Below are positions 1-12,646 of a stretch of 64,000 bases of DNA, one piece after another (within the stretch, counting starts at the first letter, position 1; each line of letters starts with the position of its first letter). The translations under genes and the position numbers were made by a program. The notes beneath the pieces are model-generated. The model was not told where the DNA came from. It did not search any database and was given only the letters and a program-made list of their open reading frames with translations. Source of the stretch: Lentinus brumalis (taxonomy: Eukaryota > Basidiomycota > Agaricomycetes > Polyporales > Polyporaceae); contig MARA01000022.1 in assembly GCA_001792895.1 (NCBI GenBank), positions 496,001 through 560,000 of the forward strand, written 5' to 3'.

Positions 1-505
1 TGCCCGTCCCGCTTCCCGAGCAGCGTGGTCAGCACGTTGGCTCTGAGTCGTTCTAACTCCCTCGGCAAGTGCGTGCTGACATATTTCGTTCGGCCTTCTC
101 GCCACCCCCCTAGTGGACAGATATGCTCAAGCACTCTCTTGCGTTTACACTGGACGAAGACAAGGAGCAAGTATGCTTGTTACAGGAATGTTCCAACCAT
201 GGTCAAGTCCGCCTACTCCGTACCCGTCTTCCTCCCATTGGACAGCCTGATGCTCCCATCACGAAGGCTACTGAACAGCAGTGGCTTGATACGCGAAACT
301 CCGCTCCTCAATGCCCTCCACCGCCTGCCTTCTTGCTCTCCTGACTCCTGATAGACGTCCGTCGGCTTCTTCCACCTCTGTTGTCCAAGACCCTGCCTCT
401 TTCACAATCAATTATGGTCGGCGCTGTTGGGCTCTCCGAGGATACCGACCCTGTTGAATCTAGTCCGGTCTATCCTCGCTATCGCTTCTCCACACGCTTC
501 CCGGA
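1..505. other. stretch without supportable gene
   Basis: Downstream flank of the transaldolase-like gene. Short open frames occur on the plus strand, but none has a recognisable domain, splice structure or signal peptide. I see no tRNA or repeat here. It may hold the 3' UTR of the leftward gene. Confidence 0.5.
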
Positions 506-3131
506 CTAGAGAGTCTCCGGTCTGTCCCACATCGAGCACAACATCCGGAAGCCCACATCACGAGCTCTGACTCGTATGCGTTGTTCGAATGGTGCGCCAG
601 TGGCATAGAGCACGGAGATCCTGAACTGCTCATTTACGTCCTCTTCGTAGCACTCTTCCAGCGCTTTGTCGTCGATGTGAGCAAGCTGAGCCTCAGCCTG
701 AAGATGCTCGAGGATATGAATGCAGGTCTTGTGTATCCACTCCATGGACTCCTTCAGCCCTTGCGCCAGCGTGTCGCTGGCTATCTCGCGCGTCTCTGCG
801 GGCATTGCCGACAGGAAAGCACCGGAGGCAAGGAGGGAAGCCGCAGACTGCGCCTCGCGCGCCCGCGTCTTCCCTGGAGATCTCTCCACTGGCGGTCTGG
901 TGCGTGCCGGCGGCACCGCAGCCATTGGAACCTTGGCCTGACACGATTGGTTTGCGTTGAGCACGACGCTATCGAAGTTCTTCAGACGCTGGGCTTCGTT
1001 TAGCTGTCAATGAGGGGGTGCCCGGTGAGACCTTGTTTCTGGGGTTCGACAAGAAAGAATGGTGCGGCCAAAGGAAGCTGAACTCACGCTCTGTATGCCT
1101 GACAGGAGAACGGTGGTCTTGATGTTCTGCGCCCTGAAGTACTCCGCCGTGGATTCGACCGCCTCATCGGCGAGACGCTTGGTCGACGGGATCAGCGCCT
1201 CAACGATCCGGGCGAATGGATTCGTCGGGGTCCTCTGGGCAATTCCGTGGGAGAGCTATCGCATGAGTGTAAGTAGGTTCCGCCTGTCTCTCTGTCCATC
1301 GAACCAGGTGCTCACCGCTGCGTAGGAGTACATGACGAAGCTCGCCCCTACCTCGGCGCAGATGGCCGCATGTGTTAGGCCTGATACATACAGGAGGTTG
1401 GTGCGAACGAGGTGCGTCCGCTCTAGCTTCTTCGCTGCTTCGACGCCTGCTTCTGTAGCGGGTATCTGGCCAACCATGTTAGGTCACAGTCTGATCCGCA
1501 GAAGGTAACAGCTGGGTTTCACCGAGATAATGATGCGATCCCTTCTGTAGCCATGCTTCGCAAACAGCCTCATCAGGCGGAGCGCCTGTCTCACCATCGC
1601 TCGGGCATCGTCGTGGTTCCTAGGGTCCACGAAGGTGAAGTGCGGCCCAGCTACATCTTCCATGAGCTCGACGCCCAGCGCGACGGTCTAGATTGGTGAG
1701 CATATATTCTAAATTGGTTCACAGTGGTCGGGACTCACGTAGTTCTCCATCGCCTCGGACAGAATGCTGTCAATCTTCCACTCTTTGTGCGACCTGCAAG
1801 ATAGAACGTCCTTGCTCAGCATTGTGATAGTGCGGCCAGGCTTGTAGTAAGCACGTCAATCGAATTCGGAATTTACCTATTTTCAATCGCATTCTTCACC
1901 GCGACCTGCGCATGATAGGATGCTTCCTCCGTATACAGGCCTTCGCGTAGCATCTGCGGCGTCAGCATTGTCGCGCAGTACGGCGTGGCTGGGCTTGTCA
2001 GCACTGCGCATAGCGTCCACGGCCGCCGACTCGTCAGCCACCATTCTGGCGATAATAATCCACGCCAGCAGGACGTGATGCATCGGTCACTCACGGTCTC
2101 GGTCCATTGTTTCCGCGATCACACCCTTGCCACTCGAGACAAGGGTCTTCCATAGTGATGGGCCCGCCGCGCTGGGTGTCTTCTGTTTTGCCTGCTTAGT
2201 GTCTTTGGTCTTCGACCTAGGCGCGACGCTCTGACGTGGTCTTTGCCCGATTCCTGGTGACAGTATCGATCTGGCGTTGACCCGACGAAGCGCGTCGACC
2301 AGGAGGGGCGTAACCACCGCAGGGGCCGGGATCGAGTTCTTAGGGAACGGGATAGGCCTGTCAAATCCGAAGAGCTGCACCGAAATCTTCCTGGGACTTG
2401 GCGACCGAGGCGTTTTGTATGTGGAAACGGCCAGGGCCGACGTTGGCGACATGTCCGGGATACGCGAGGCCGCGGCGTTCTCGTCTGGAGTGTGCGTCCT
2501 GCGCTTGCTCCGGGCGCTGGCACCGGGGGCAATCGACGATGTATCTGAGGGATACACACCAGATACATTTTGATCATTGGCCATAAATGTCCAGCATGTC
2601 TCAAGGTGAAACATTTTGGACGCATTTTATGTGCGACTTGATTGTAATTAGCATGTATCCAGCCATATATCCAGCCGTGTAACTGTGAATTACATTTCAA
2701 GTTAATCCAGCATGTGTCTTGAGGAAACATGATGAACACACTCAGAATGTAACCAGTGTGTATCCAGGGGACCAACATGTATCTAATGTGTATCCTGACA
2801 CGATGGACACACAGTAATCACATTCCAAGTTTGTTCAGCATGTTTCGACAAAACTCATACCATATTCATTTGAAATGTAACTGGCAGTTATATGGCTGGA
2901 TATATGGCTGGATACATGCTAATTACAATCAAGTCGCACATAAAATGCGTCCAAAATGTTTCACCTTGAGACATGCTGGACATTTATGGCCAATGATCAA
3001 AATGTATCTGGTGTGTATCCCTCAGATACATCGTCGATTGCCCCCGGTGTGGATGGCGAAGCTGGCATATCCGGCGTTGTCGATGTCGTCGGCGGAGAGA
3101 CGGTGACTGGAGGTGTAGGTTGGGTGGACAT
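506..3131 (-). CDS. transaldolase-like protein, exon 1 interrupted by a MITE
   Basis: The spliced product resembles the class I aldolase/transaldolase family. A strand with IPATEAGVEAAKKLE, followed by TNLLYV and CAEVGASFV, aligns with the core of transaldolases, and DATMLTPQML-like and VALGVELMEDV segments precede it. Exons are 2095-3131 (containing the element at 2521-3049), 1877-2003, 1739-1793, 1523-1687, 1316-1465, 1088-1255 and 506-1003. Without the element and one 3-bp target copy they sum to 555 codons plus stop. An N-terminal Ser/Pro/Lys-rich extension of about 150 residues and a long C-terminal tail are unlike metabolic transaldolase (about 320 aa). The position of the Schiff-base lysine appears to be serine (IIIS-IPAT), so it may not be a working pentose-phosphate enzyme. 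As it stands, translation from 3131 stops inside the element. A start inside the element at 2614 is in frame with the rest of exon 1. Confidence 0.7.
2521..3049. mobile_element. palindromic MITE, CACTA-like ends, 3-bp target duplication
   Basis: The two ends are perfect inverted copies over 156 bp (2521-2676 against 2894-3049). Homology decays but continues inward to about 2735. The termini read CACCGGGGGC and GCCCCCGGTG and are flanked by a direct TGG at 2518-2520 and 3050-3052. Ends starting CAC, a 3-bp duplication and many subterminal TGTATCC/GGATACA motifs suit a non-autonomous CACTA/EnSpm derivative; that family call is inference. There is no transposase. The element sits inside exon 1 of the transaldolase-like gene, and its perfect arms suggest a recent insertion. 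Confidence 0.85.
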
Positions 3132-6100
3132 CGTCGTCGACGTTTAAGTGTGGTGGTAGGTGGTGGTGCAAAGTGGTTCTGGGCTTTCTCGCTTTGTGGC
3201 GGGACCTAAGTGACAATGCCCGATTTGGCCAACTATGACCTTACCGCGCCACCCGCATTCGTTCAAAACAAAGCGCGACGGTGAGCTGCATTCTGCGATT
3301 CACTGAATCGGACCTCTGTCTCATTGACATGCATTGTTGTAGATCGTTGTCGTAGGTTCATAGGATGATCCATCCGCTATTATTGTGCTTGCGGGGTGTT
3401 GGCTTCTCTTGGGCCGCAATCCGTGTCTAGAACCAACCCAAACAATGCGAAGGTTACGATTCTACCTTCGCTTCTGCCCTATCTTCAGCGGCGTCACGTC
3501 GCGGCTTGACTCTTGGTGGCGTCAATTCAACTGTCTCCTTGGTCATCCGCATTTGCCCAGGCGTTTCGAACTACGCCGCAGAATGGCGCCGAATGGGGGT
3601 GATCAGCGTCGAGATGCCTCTTGGACGCGCCCGCTGAACGCCCCCCGTTACTGCTCATGTGCCCGGATAGCCACGCGTCACGACAAGGAAGCGGCCCATA
3701 TTGCCCCTGTATCTCTACCGGACGGGGTTGTCGGCGGTCACTCAAGCTTCGTTGTGGTGGACCTATAGCGGCGAGAAGGGCGGGACGGCTCGGCGGAGAC
3801 ATCCGCTCGAAGCTCCTGTGAGAAGCACTCCATGCCGGCATGGAGCCTGTATTGGCCCACGAAGCACGGGGACCTGCTCAGGTGGCCAAATCCAGCCCAT
3901 TGACGCGGTGCAAACACTATCTGACAGAGGTGGCCGATACACATGGTCCGAGGAGAAAATGAGGTTCATGAGGCTCAGGTGCGTCTTCTGGCGGGGCCGT
4001 TGCATGGGGAGACTGAGCTCGGGTTTGCGGTCCTGAAGGGCCTATCATCCGCTCAGCATGGCTTTTGACTCTGCAGAGAATTCCTGCCCCCCGACTGGTT
4101 TATGAGAGGCACGCTAAGGCAGCAATATCAATCGCGGCCCGACATGTGCACGGCGTCCCGACATCGTGAGTGAAAGACAGGACATGCGTAGACTGAGTAT
4201 ATTGACGTATCGAGTACTGGCGGGATTGCTACTACTAGGGTGCGCATCAATTTGTCGTGGTACAACCGATGGCCGCACTCGCCCCGCCATATGCGTCATT
4301 GCGCACTAGCCAGGTGCCGGCGGTGTCCCTAAGGTGAGAACATGCGCAGGACGCCTCAAAACACCTGTCAGCCGGCAATCACAGCGTTGGAGGCCAGCTT
4401 GCATACGACACCCCTCGAACTCGAGGGTCCAGGCCTGCGGAGAGACATCGATCCTGCGCAGATACATTACTTACCTGGGTGGCGATGACCTTGTTAGCCG
4501 TGGCTATGGTATGGCGCCATGGGAAAGCAGACAGGCTCGATCTTGCGACCCAGGATTGCATGCGCGAGCGTGTCTCGGTGAACTTCACGGAGATGAGGGA
4601 CATTGCCGGAGCGCTGCCGACCACGTTTGCCATGGCGCGATTGGTGGTGGGACCCGCTCTGAGAATCAATCGGTGCGCGCTGGGTCTGGAAGACTACGCA
4701 CTGCCCGCTGAATATAATCATTCATTCCAGAGCCAGGGCCGGTGTACGGTGAGTAGCGCACCTGTCCACACATGTGAACGCCGCAGATTGGCCTAGCAAC
4801 AGCTCGGATTGGTCCGGTCCTGCAGCAACATCGTCTCCCGGGTATCCGACGGATGGTCTAAGGAGGCATGAGTTGCGTTCCGCGCCCTGGGTTGGAAGTG
4901 CCATAGTTAGGAATGCGACATACAGACTCCGTGCCGACTACTGGGCTGTGGGCTGTGGGCTACGAAGAGCTCAGGAACGTCTAGAGCAAACTGGGCAGGC
5001 CATTGAACGCACAATGTGTCCCCTCGCATCCGGCGAAGCGCTATCCCACTGATACCACATCTATTCGGCAACCACGGCTCGCCGCTAGGCTTCCCTTGCT
5101 GGCCTGGCCTGCCACGCTGTCGATTGGGAGCACATCGGACACTCGAGCAACACCTGCGAGCGCCAAACCGTCAGCACTCTCGCTCATCGCCGTGCTACCC
5201 AAGCGTCAGGCTAAGAATACGCACCGTGTCGGACGACTCCGACAACGTTGTCGTTGCGAGTTCTAGCCCGTCCGCAGCTGAGCTGACAGGATTGACGTTT
5301 AGCACGACGAGCGAGGGCCGGCATGTTGTAGCGGTGGTCTCGTAGCCAGTATTGAAGCTCTCGTTGCCCACGCATGGCAGCATAGGCGTCGGGCGGTCCG
5401 ATTGGACGGCGAGAAGCCAAGCCTGCCTGCACGGCGGAGGAGATCAATCAAACTCTACACTGGTGCTTCTTGCCGGAAGGAGCCTAGCGGCGAAAAAAAG
5501 AGAGCGGCGTTTTGTGCTTGAGAACTTGGTGGATGGTATAAGGCAATGTAGCATACCGAGGTGCCAGCGCCATGATGCAGAGCCCGTCTTCTAACGCCAG
5601 GATGTATTGCGGGCAGCGGCGAACTGGGGAGCCAATAAGTATATCAGACCCAACCCAGTGATTCTACAGGTATGATACATATCCGGATCCGGCCTCCGGG
5701 AGGGCATTACGTCGAGCAGCAGCAAGGAGACAGCACAGCACGAAAGCAGACGATAGGGGGTATGGGGAAAGGATACAGGGAGCGGGGGAGCTGCAACCAA
5801 GAACGCGATCTTCGAAGCGAGCCCTCAACGTTCTGACGAATACTGCCAGACAGCTGTCTGCTGTCCTGCGTGGCTCGCTTGTACTGTCGAGTAGTGACTA
5901 GGATTGGTGGTAGTATGATGTATATTCGGATGCTACAGTTCGGACGAGTATCAGATGACCGACCGAGGAGGTCCCACGAGGAGGATCAGACTCACTGAAT
6001 ACTGTTCGTCTTCTAGCTTCACAAGTTCATACTGAGATGTGGTGTGAGAGAATGGAGGAAGAACGGGATGACCGTACGGTGACGATAAGGTTCGGTGATG

Positions 6101-6177
6101 AGACTGCGACAGCGAGGAGGGCGCGTAATCCGAGGGCTGTGGGTGAGAAAAAATATGCCGTCACTAGGATCCCGAGC
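3132..6177. other. 3-kb stretch without supportable gene
   Basis: Upstream of the transaldolase-like gene. All frames hold only short open stretches (up to about 127 codons) that overlap on both strands, as expected by chance in GC-rich DNA. A frame at 4479-4796 (+) has mixed hydrophobic/acidic composition but no recognisable family. I see no repeat or RNA gene. Confidence 0.4.
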
Positions 6178-7118
6178 TCAATATGCGCAGTTCTGCTGTG
6201 GGGCACAACCCGCAGAGACGGAGATAATACTCGCCGAAAACGATGGACTCGACGTCGCGCTCGACGTCGGAGTCTCGGGTGGGACGGCGTAGCCCGGCAC
6301 TCCGTACGAGTAGTTGCTGAGTTGCCGCGACGAATAGGTCGGATAGTTTGACCCATGAGGCGGACTTTGCGATGAGTATTGCCCCGTGATCGGGGGGATG
6401 GAGAGGGGTGGCGGCGGGCTGTGAGTGTGCGGTGGCGAGGTCTGCGCGTCGTCGAAGGTCAGTTGTGTCCAGTACGTAACAGCAGAAGCCAGTCCGCTTA
6501 CCATGTAAACGCCGCTCGCGTCCGTCGTCGTTCTTCGACGCTTGGTTTCGCGATCGAAGTGACGGTCATCGGGGAGGGGAGTGTAGGTGTCTCGGCGGAA
6601 GTCTGGTCGGAGCTGGGCGTTCTTCATTTCTAGCTGCCGCCGGAGCTCCTCGACCTCGCGATGGAGCAACTCGTTCTCTTGCTCGAGTTCGCGTATCCGC
6701 ATGAGGGGTGGGGGAATGGCGGCGACCTGGTCCGGGGACATTGCGAGGACGGACTGCAGCTTTGTCACAGTTTGCTCAAGCTGTCATGCGTGGCATGAGC
6801 AACGCCGACACATCGGGAGTGACGCGATCATGTACCTGCTCGATGTAGGCCTTCCGTTTTGCGCGGTGGCGGGCTTGAGCTAGGGAGGGTGTCGGTCCAA
6901 TGCACAGGAGTGCTGTAGGATGTGGTCGACGTACCTTTTGCGTTCCGTGACCGCTCGGGGCGGTCAGGGCCTTGGCTGGCGGCACTGTGGTCCGCGGAGC
7001 CATCACGTTGGGAATCGGTCGGCGAAGACAGAGGCGTCATGTAACGTAAGGACAAGGGGAGCGAAGGCGATCGGGGTTGGAAACCGGCGAGGGGATCAGT
7101 TGGATGCTTATATGGCAC
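6178..7118 (-). CDS. bZIP transcription factor
   Basis: Spliced exons (6935-7118, 6836-6879, 6178-6780) give a basic region NAKAQARHRAKRKAYIEQ that runs directly into a leucine-zipper coiled coil (LEQTVTKLQ, then IRELEQENELLHREVEELRRQL). The join between exons 1 and 2 falls inside the basic region, which fixes the reading frame and selects the start at 7118 rather than the shorter frame at 7003. A further 60-bp intron at 6442-6501 is likely, because it has GTAAGC and a CTGAC branch-like site; it is a multiple of three, so the frame stays open either way (256 or 276 aa). The C-terminal half is Pro/Ser/Tyr-rich and disordered-looking, typical of an activation region. A pattern of this kind is conserved in agaricomycete bZIP proteins. 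The targets are unknown. Confidence 0.85.
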
Positions 7119-10100
7119 AGGAGGATTGGCCTAGCCGCCGGCAAACTGGAGCATCATCGTGCGGGGGAGACAACCAATTCGAGGCAAGGAAAGAGGGACC
7201 CTTTCGAGGCCGTTCGCAGATTGCCTTGGGCGGGAGCTTGAGGAGCCAGAAAATAAGGATTTTTCCAGCGAAAGCGGTCCCATCGCGGAAATTCGCTGCC
7301 TCCAGCCCGCGCAGGCTGTTTCTCCGTGCCAGGTGGCTGGTTGTTCGCCGAGAGATGGGAGGCTGTTTCAGAGCCGCGAAGCTCATCAAACACTACCAAT
7401 AGGTCCCGCCCCATTCAATTTCCTAGGCGGCATCGCCATCACGACTTGTTATTTCTGCGTAAATAATCACAAAAAGAGGAACCTTGAGACGCGTACCGTG
7501 GGATGTGCAGGGTCGTAAGGTTGTGAGATCTGGCGCGTTTGCTGTTCGCCAGCATGTCCGGACTCCGCGACGCCCCCTCGGCGCGAGCCTCGTCGAAGTG
7601 CTTATCTTGTGCGCTCTGTCATTATTCTCCTCTGTATTTGGAGGGGACTGTACTGAGAAGTCCTGTGTATAGCTGCGCCTGCTTGCATATTTGGATCATG
7701 GCTGGGGAACGGGGATGATGGAAAGGGGAAAGTGTGGACCACATAGGCCGTTCTCGGATCGAATGCCTGAGGTGCCTGGTACCGGAACTCGCCGAATATT
7801 GTTCTTTCACTCCCGCCGTCTCCATCGCCAGTCGTCCTGCAGGTGCGTGGCTGGCAGTCGATTGAGGGTTCTGAGACCAGTAAACCTACTCGTAATAAAG
7901 CACGTTGCAGGCCTCGTCGCCATGTTGATACAGAGTTCTGGGCAGGACAGTCACGACTAAAGGGGACAGTGCTATTATGGTGCATGCGCTCCAAAGATAT
8001 CGCAGCGAAGCTCAGTCTTATCAGCAGTGCGACAATCTGCGAGTCTTCCTGGCAGTTTGTCAACTTGCGCAGGGTCGCCGATGCTGGCGAAGGTACATCA
8101 TGTGAGTCGCGCCCTGCTCTCCGTATTGTGGATTCTGGATATCCTGTGCAGAACGTGCCGCGCACGATCCCAACTCGTGGCGCCTTAACCCCTTGTACAT
8201 GTTCTTTTACTCGTTCCGATGCAACCTCGTGTTGTTGGCCTTCATATGTCTCCTTCTGCATGTCCGCATGTCGACGACGCAGCCTCCTTCTCCCCGGATC
8301 CTGGAATGACGTCCCAAGTGACCGACCCCGGCACAAGTACGTTATGTTTGTCCCCTCTGTCGCCGATACCGGCGCAATCGCGATACTGAATCTCATTCTT
8401 GACATTTCGCTAGTGGTGATGACACGACGCGGATTTGACGGTCGCCGGCAGCTCAGCGTCCCGTCGCATGCCCCATCAGGGCCTATCCCCCAAACGTCGG
8501 GCGGGAAGCGGGCACGCACAGCTCGACATCAGCTACTGAGCTAGACCAGTCGGGGACGTGACCTCTCGCTCTGTTCCGAAGCAATGCAGCAACACAGGCT
8601 CCAGGGCGCTCTCGCCTGGTGGACCGTGGAGGACATCAGCGCCCGCGCCCCGCGCAGCTCTAGGAAGTGATGCTGATGCGAGGCATGGTTCTCATGTTGG
8701 AGGGCTGGAACCCTGGACGTCGGCGCGAGGGGACCTGTCGCCGCCCCCGACGACCACCGACTGAAGCACCGTAAGGCAAGCGGGCGTACCAGGTCGCTCC
8801 CCCGCCGATCGCACGACATTGCCGCCGGGATGACGAGAACGGTTCATTTGTGCGACTCTGCCACATCTCCCGATGCTGCATCGTGTTCCTTGGTTTGTGC
8901 CCACCGCCCGCATCCCTTCCCGAAGCTTCTCATTCCGGTCCATCGTTTTCCGGTCCACATCGCTCGATGCAATCGATGGATCATGCGCAGACTCCAGGGA
9001 AGTCTGGGTTTCCAATTCTTCTGCAGCTTCGGCTTCGATCAGGCGATGAAGCTGATATGTGCGCCCTTGTTCGTCAGGGCCTCAGGACGTGGTGCAAGGT
9101 GATATAGTGTATCGGCGGATTGAAAGTTCTCGTCCCCTCTTACCGGTCTCTCGGACGCAAGACAGAAGCCGCACCCGCTGATGGAGATGGAGGGCGTGTT
9201 ACAGACCGCCCAGAACCCTCGCGGCGGCGTTGCGTAGCGGCAACAGGCGACCGTTGTGGACCCTGACGTGGTGTTTACCTCCTGCCTGGTTTGGATGGAC
9301 TGGCAATCTTGGTATGAGGTGCGGCCACGGTGCACTTGATCTTCCGAGCTGGCCGACGACTTGTATATTGTGAGCGTCCGTACTCGCCGGCCGTAGTCCT
9401 CCGCGTGCGACGCTGTCCCGGTGCCCGGTCTGTCCTCAGTGGTTCATGTCCCATTGACCCCTCGCCCCCGTCACTGACCTCCGTCGCAGTACTCTACCGC
9501 GGGAACCCTCGATGGCTTCCAGTCAGCCAGTACGAAAAGACAAAGCAGTAAGCACACGATATTTGTAAGGTGTACCCGCCGAAAGTGCACCCTGATCTAC
9601 ATACACAGGACGCCTCACGCATGGCATTGTATATCCATGGTCAGTCGATGCCAGGGGGACTTAGCCTCTCGCGAAAGGGTGGGGCGGGACGGGAGTCGAA
9701 CAGCTGCCATCGGGCCCAGTGATCGCCGACGCTGGCATTGGGGCGGCACCCTACCCTCCCGCGTCCCATCAGTTTCGATCCGCCCTCGAGTATATTCTGG
9801 ATCCGTGTTGTCCGCACTTTTCGACGCACAACGGCAACGGTTGGGATGCAAGGTCAGTGTTTGTGCCAAGTTCGCCCGGTTGAGCTGAGGGTCGTTCAAG
9901 ACTTATGCATAGCAGAGTGTCTAGCGATCCGGCGACAATTCGGTCAATATAGGAGAGGCCTCTACGCAGGGATCGCGCGTGTGCGACCTCTTATGGCGCA
10001 GCGTGACGGACGTCGTCAAGCTCGGGCCGAACGAATCTCTGAGACTCTGAATGCCAGCGGGACCAGGCGGTGCAACCGTGCGTGCATAATCGGGCAAGTC

Positions 10101-11585
10101 ACGGTTGCGGCAGGCCCCCTCGCAGAGCTCTGCGCACAGCGACGCGTTGCCAACGACCAGTCAGCTCTCTGACACCAGACGGGATGACACCATCGCCATC
10201 CGGCCACCGTCACTGAATTGACTCTGTAGACCTCAAGGCTCACACCGGAACGCAGCGCCTCACCGGACGAAATCCACGCCATTCCCGAATGGGCACTGGT
10301 TATAGCTCCGCGATGATACCGTTCTGCATGGACTGAAGCTGTTCGTATCTCTTTGCTGTCTGCATTGCGGTCGCTCACGACTGAACGCTGACCGATAGTC
10401 AGTCCAGCCATCGCTATCCCCAATGCAAGTCGCGGTTATTCGAGGTTACATCTGCTCCATGATCTGCCGGTCGAGACATCGAAGCACAACGAGGGCAGAG
10501 CCACGAACACAAGTTACGTGAACGGTGTGATCGAGAGCCGTGAGCTTTCTAGCCCATCACGATCGACGGTCATCGGGGCATCTGGCCACGGGAGGTCGAG
10601 CGATGCCGTACAGCCGCTCCCAGTGCTGTAAGTGGGGGTGCGGGGCCGTCAGTAGCCGGTTCATATCGCTAACGATCCGAGAAGAGCACACCTGCCCTGA
10701 TGCCTGATGCACGATGCACGATGCGGCAGGGGAGGTTTGCAACGCGTACGCTTGCCGCGCTATATACATTGTCAGGCAGTTCACAAGCACCGGCGTTGCT
10801 CGTCGTCCGGTGCGGGTCGACAGTGAAGCTCGGTTCACCGGTGTATCATCATCCGATGGAATACGGACTGATACGTTCTAGCAGTAAGTACGGTGACGCA
10901 CTCCGCAAGGGCTCCCAGGTCGGTCTCCGGCAGGACATCCGGGTGGCTTCTGCCGTGCTACCTACATCGCCCGCCTGCGCCGCATGTTGCAAGTCACAGG
11001 ACATACCATCCCCAAAGCTGGGGAGAAATGAAGGTGCGAATACGGTCTTAGAAGCTTGTGCTTGAGTTAGCGTTCGCACAAATGAATGGCTTCTGCACCC
11101 AGTGGACGGCAGACTCCGCAAGGCCTGGAATACATAGGACAAGCTCCTTCGGAGCGACCTCGATGCAGCTACACTCCCCAATCACGTTGTTCGTCACATC
11201 TCGAAGACAGGTCGGGAGTGTAGATCGTGAAGACTTATTCCCACCACTCCATTGCGCCGCCTAGATTTATGATGTTGCAAACACCCCCGGTGCATGCGTA
11301 TGGAATTCAAGAGTACGTGTATGTAGTGTGTGAGCATAACAGGAGAGTAAGCCAAGCAGTACGCCATGCAAAGGCTGAGATATACAAGCACGCAAAGCCG
11401 TAGGGTCTCCGATTGAGATGTGGGGCTGAGCGGCGGTTCTATGACGATCTAGTATGCGACGCCTGGTCGGGCCGCGAACTGGGGAGCTCGGGGTCGGGAG
11501 ATAGAGCGACCCACGGAAGTGTAGCCGCTGGCAGGTTGCAGACGGCGACAGGTAGATGGGGATGCTGCGGTGGAGCCGGTGGGGG
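7119..11585. other. 4.5-kb stretch without supportable gene
   Basis: The upstream region of the bZIP gene followed by DNA with only short overlapping frames. The longest are a minus frame at 7602-8519 (305 codons) and an opposing plus frame at 7843-8544. They overlap antisense, lack recognisable motifs and read like random GC-rich translation, so I do not call either. I see no tRNA-like or long repeat signal. Confidence 0.4.
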
Positions 11586-12646
11586 CTAGCGTTGGCCCTC
11601 CGCGGACGGGGCGGGATCCCTGACCATACACCAGAGCGGGAAGCCTGCGGCATCTTTAGAGCTGAAGTTCTTGACAGCTCGATACCGAAAGCCAGACTTC
11701 CCAAACCATGTCACCTGGCCCAGTGCGAGGTGGGTTCAGCCAAACGCTATACGATGATCGCACGAAGGATCGGGACTGTGCGTGAACTTACGTGGTAAGG
11801 ACTCTTGACATCCGTCAGCATGCGCTTGCCGCTGGCGTCAGCCTGCAGGTCAGCAAATGAGACCGTGTCAGGAGCTCCTCGATATCAGGAGATGGCCCGC
11901 GGACTTACCTGCTTGCAGAACGTGCTCAGCAACAATCTTCCGAGCCCTCGGCGACGGGCATCAGGATGCACCGCAAGTAGTTTCAGATTCCATGCTTCCT
12001 TGCGCGCGCGCTCGCCCGAGCCGAAGGAAGCCCTGTACAACTCGTCGTATGTGGGGATGTACTGGGCGCGGGCGGCGTCATCAATCAGTGGCTTAGCATA
12101 CGAGTGAGGGCGAGTGTGGGCGTACGTGGTAAGTGTACCATTCTCGCAAATATGGAGACAAGTTCCGGATGAAATCATCTTCCTGGCTAGGGGTATCCGA
12201 TCAGCATGGTTGCGCGTGAACGGGAACGAAAAATTGAGATAGACCAACTAGCAATTCCAGTCTTCCCCTGGGGAGATCGATGCGGCTACACCTTGGATTC
12301 GATTGTTGACGAGGCCAACATAGACTTGCCCCTGCGAGATGCACGCCCGGATCGTTCTTCTATACAGCTCGACTTGTACGCGAGAGGAGCTCCCGCTTAG
12401 TGATGCCATGCCGACGTCTGTGGTCCGAGGAGACAGGAGGGACAACGGTGATGACCCTAAGATTCATGGGAGGCATCGTACGGGAACACTGACCATCATT
12501 GAACGAGGCCACAAGAACCTGCACGGCGGACTCAAGGTCCTCGTCTGCACGCAGTAGGCGAGTGGTCAGCGCGCGAAGAACGGGAATGCGAGCGGCGGCG
12601 GCGATGGGGTACCTGAGGGATCGACCAGGCGGCGCACCGAGATCAT
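11586..12646 (-). CDS. GNAT family N-acetyltransferase
   Basis: Seven exons (12613-12646, 12494-12544, 12249-12417, 12126-12186, 11909-12061, 11792-11842, 11586-11714) join to 215 codons plus stop with every phase matching. The product begins MISVRRLVDPS. It carries the acetyl-CoA site in motif A of the GNAT fold as LKLLAVHPDARRRGLGRLLL (about residues 135-155), the R/Q-x-x-G-x-G/A pattern being RRRGLG. Motif B follows as WFGKSGFRYRAVKNF near the C-terminus. Fungal genomes hold many such small acetyltransferases for metabolites, polyamines or xenobiotics; the substrate cannot be read from sequence. Intron 3 removes an apparent in-frame stop at 12247, so the gene is intact rather than broken. 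It stands alone between two gene-poor stretches. Confidence 0.85.

Noticed and set aside
2956..3147. Plus frame sharing its first 31 residues with the minus frame at 2087-2614
   Set aside because: Looks like a duplicated protein start, but it is only the two inverted arms of the MITE read from opposite strands.
7602..8519. Uninterrupted 305-codon minus frame, with a 233-codon opposing plus frame
   Set aside because: No recognisable domain, no splice pattern, composition like random GC-rich translation, and the two frames overlap antisense. I cannot support either as a gene.
12245..12250. In-frame stop in the GNAT gene suggesting a pseudogene
   Set aside because: The stop spans the exon end and intron 3 (TA followed by the GT donor); removing the 62-bp intron restores a coherent sequence and the total length is an exact multiple of three.
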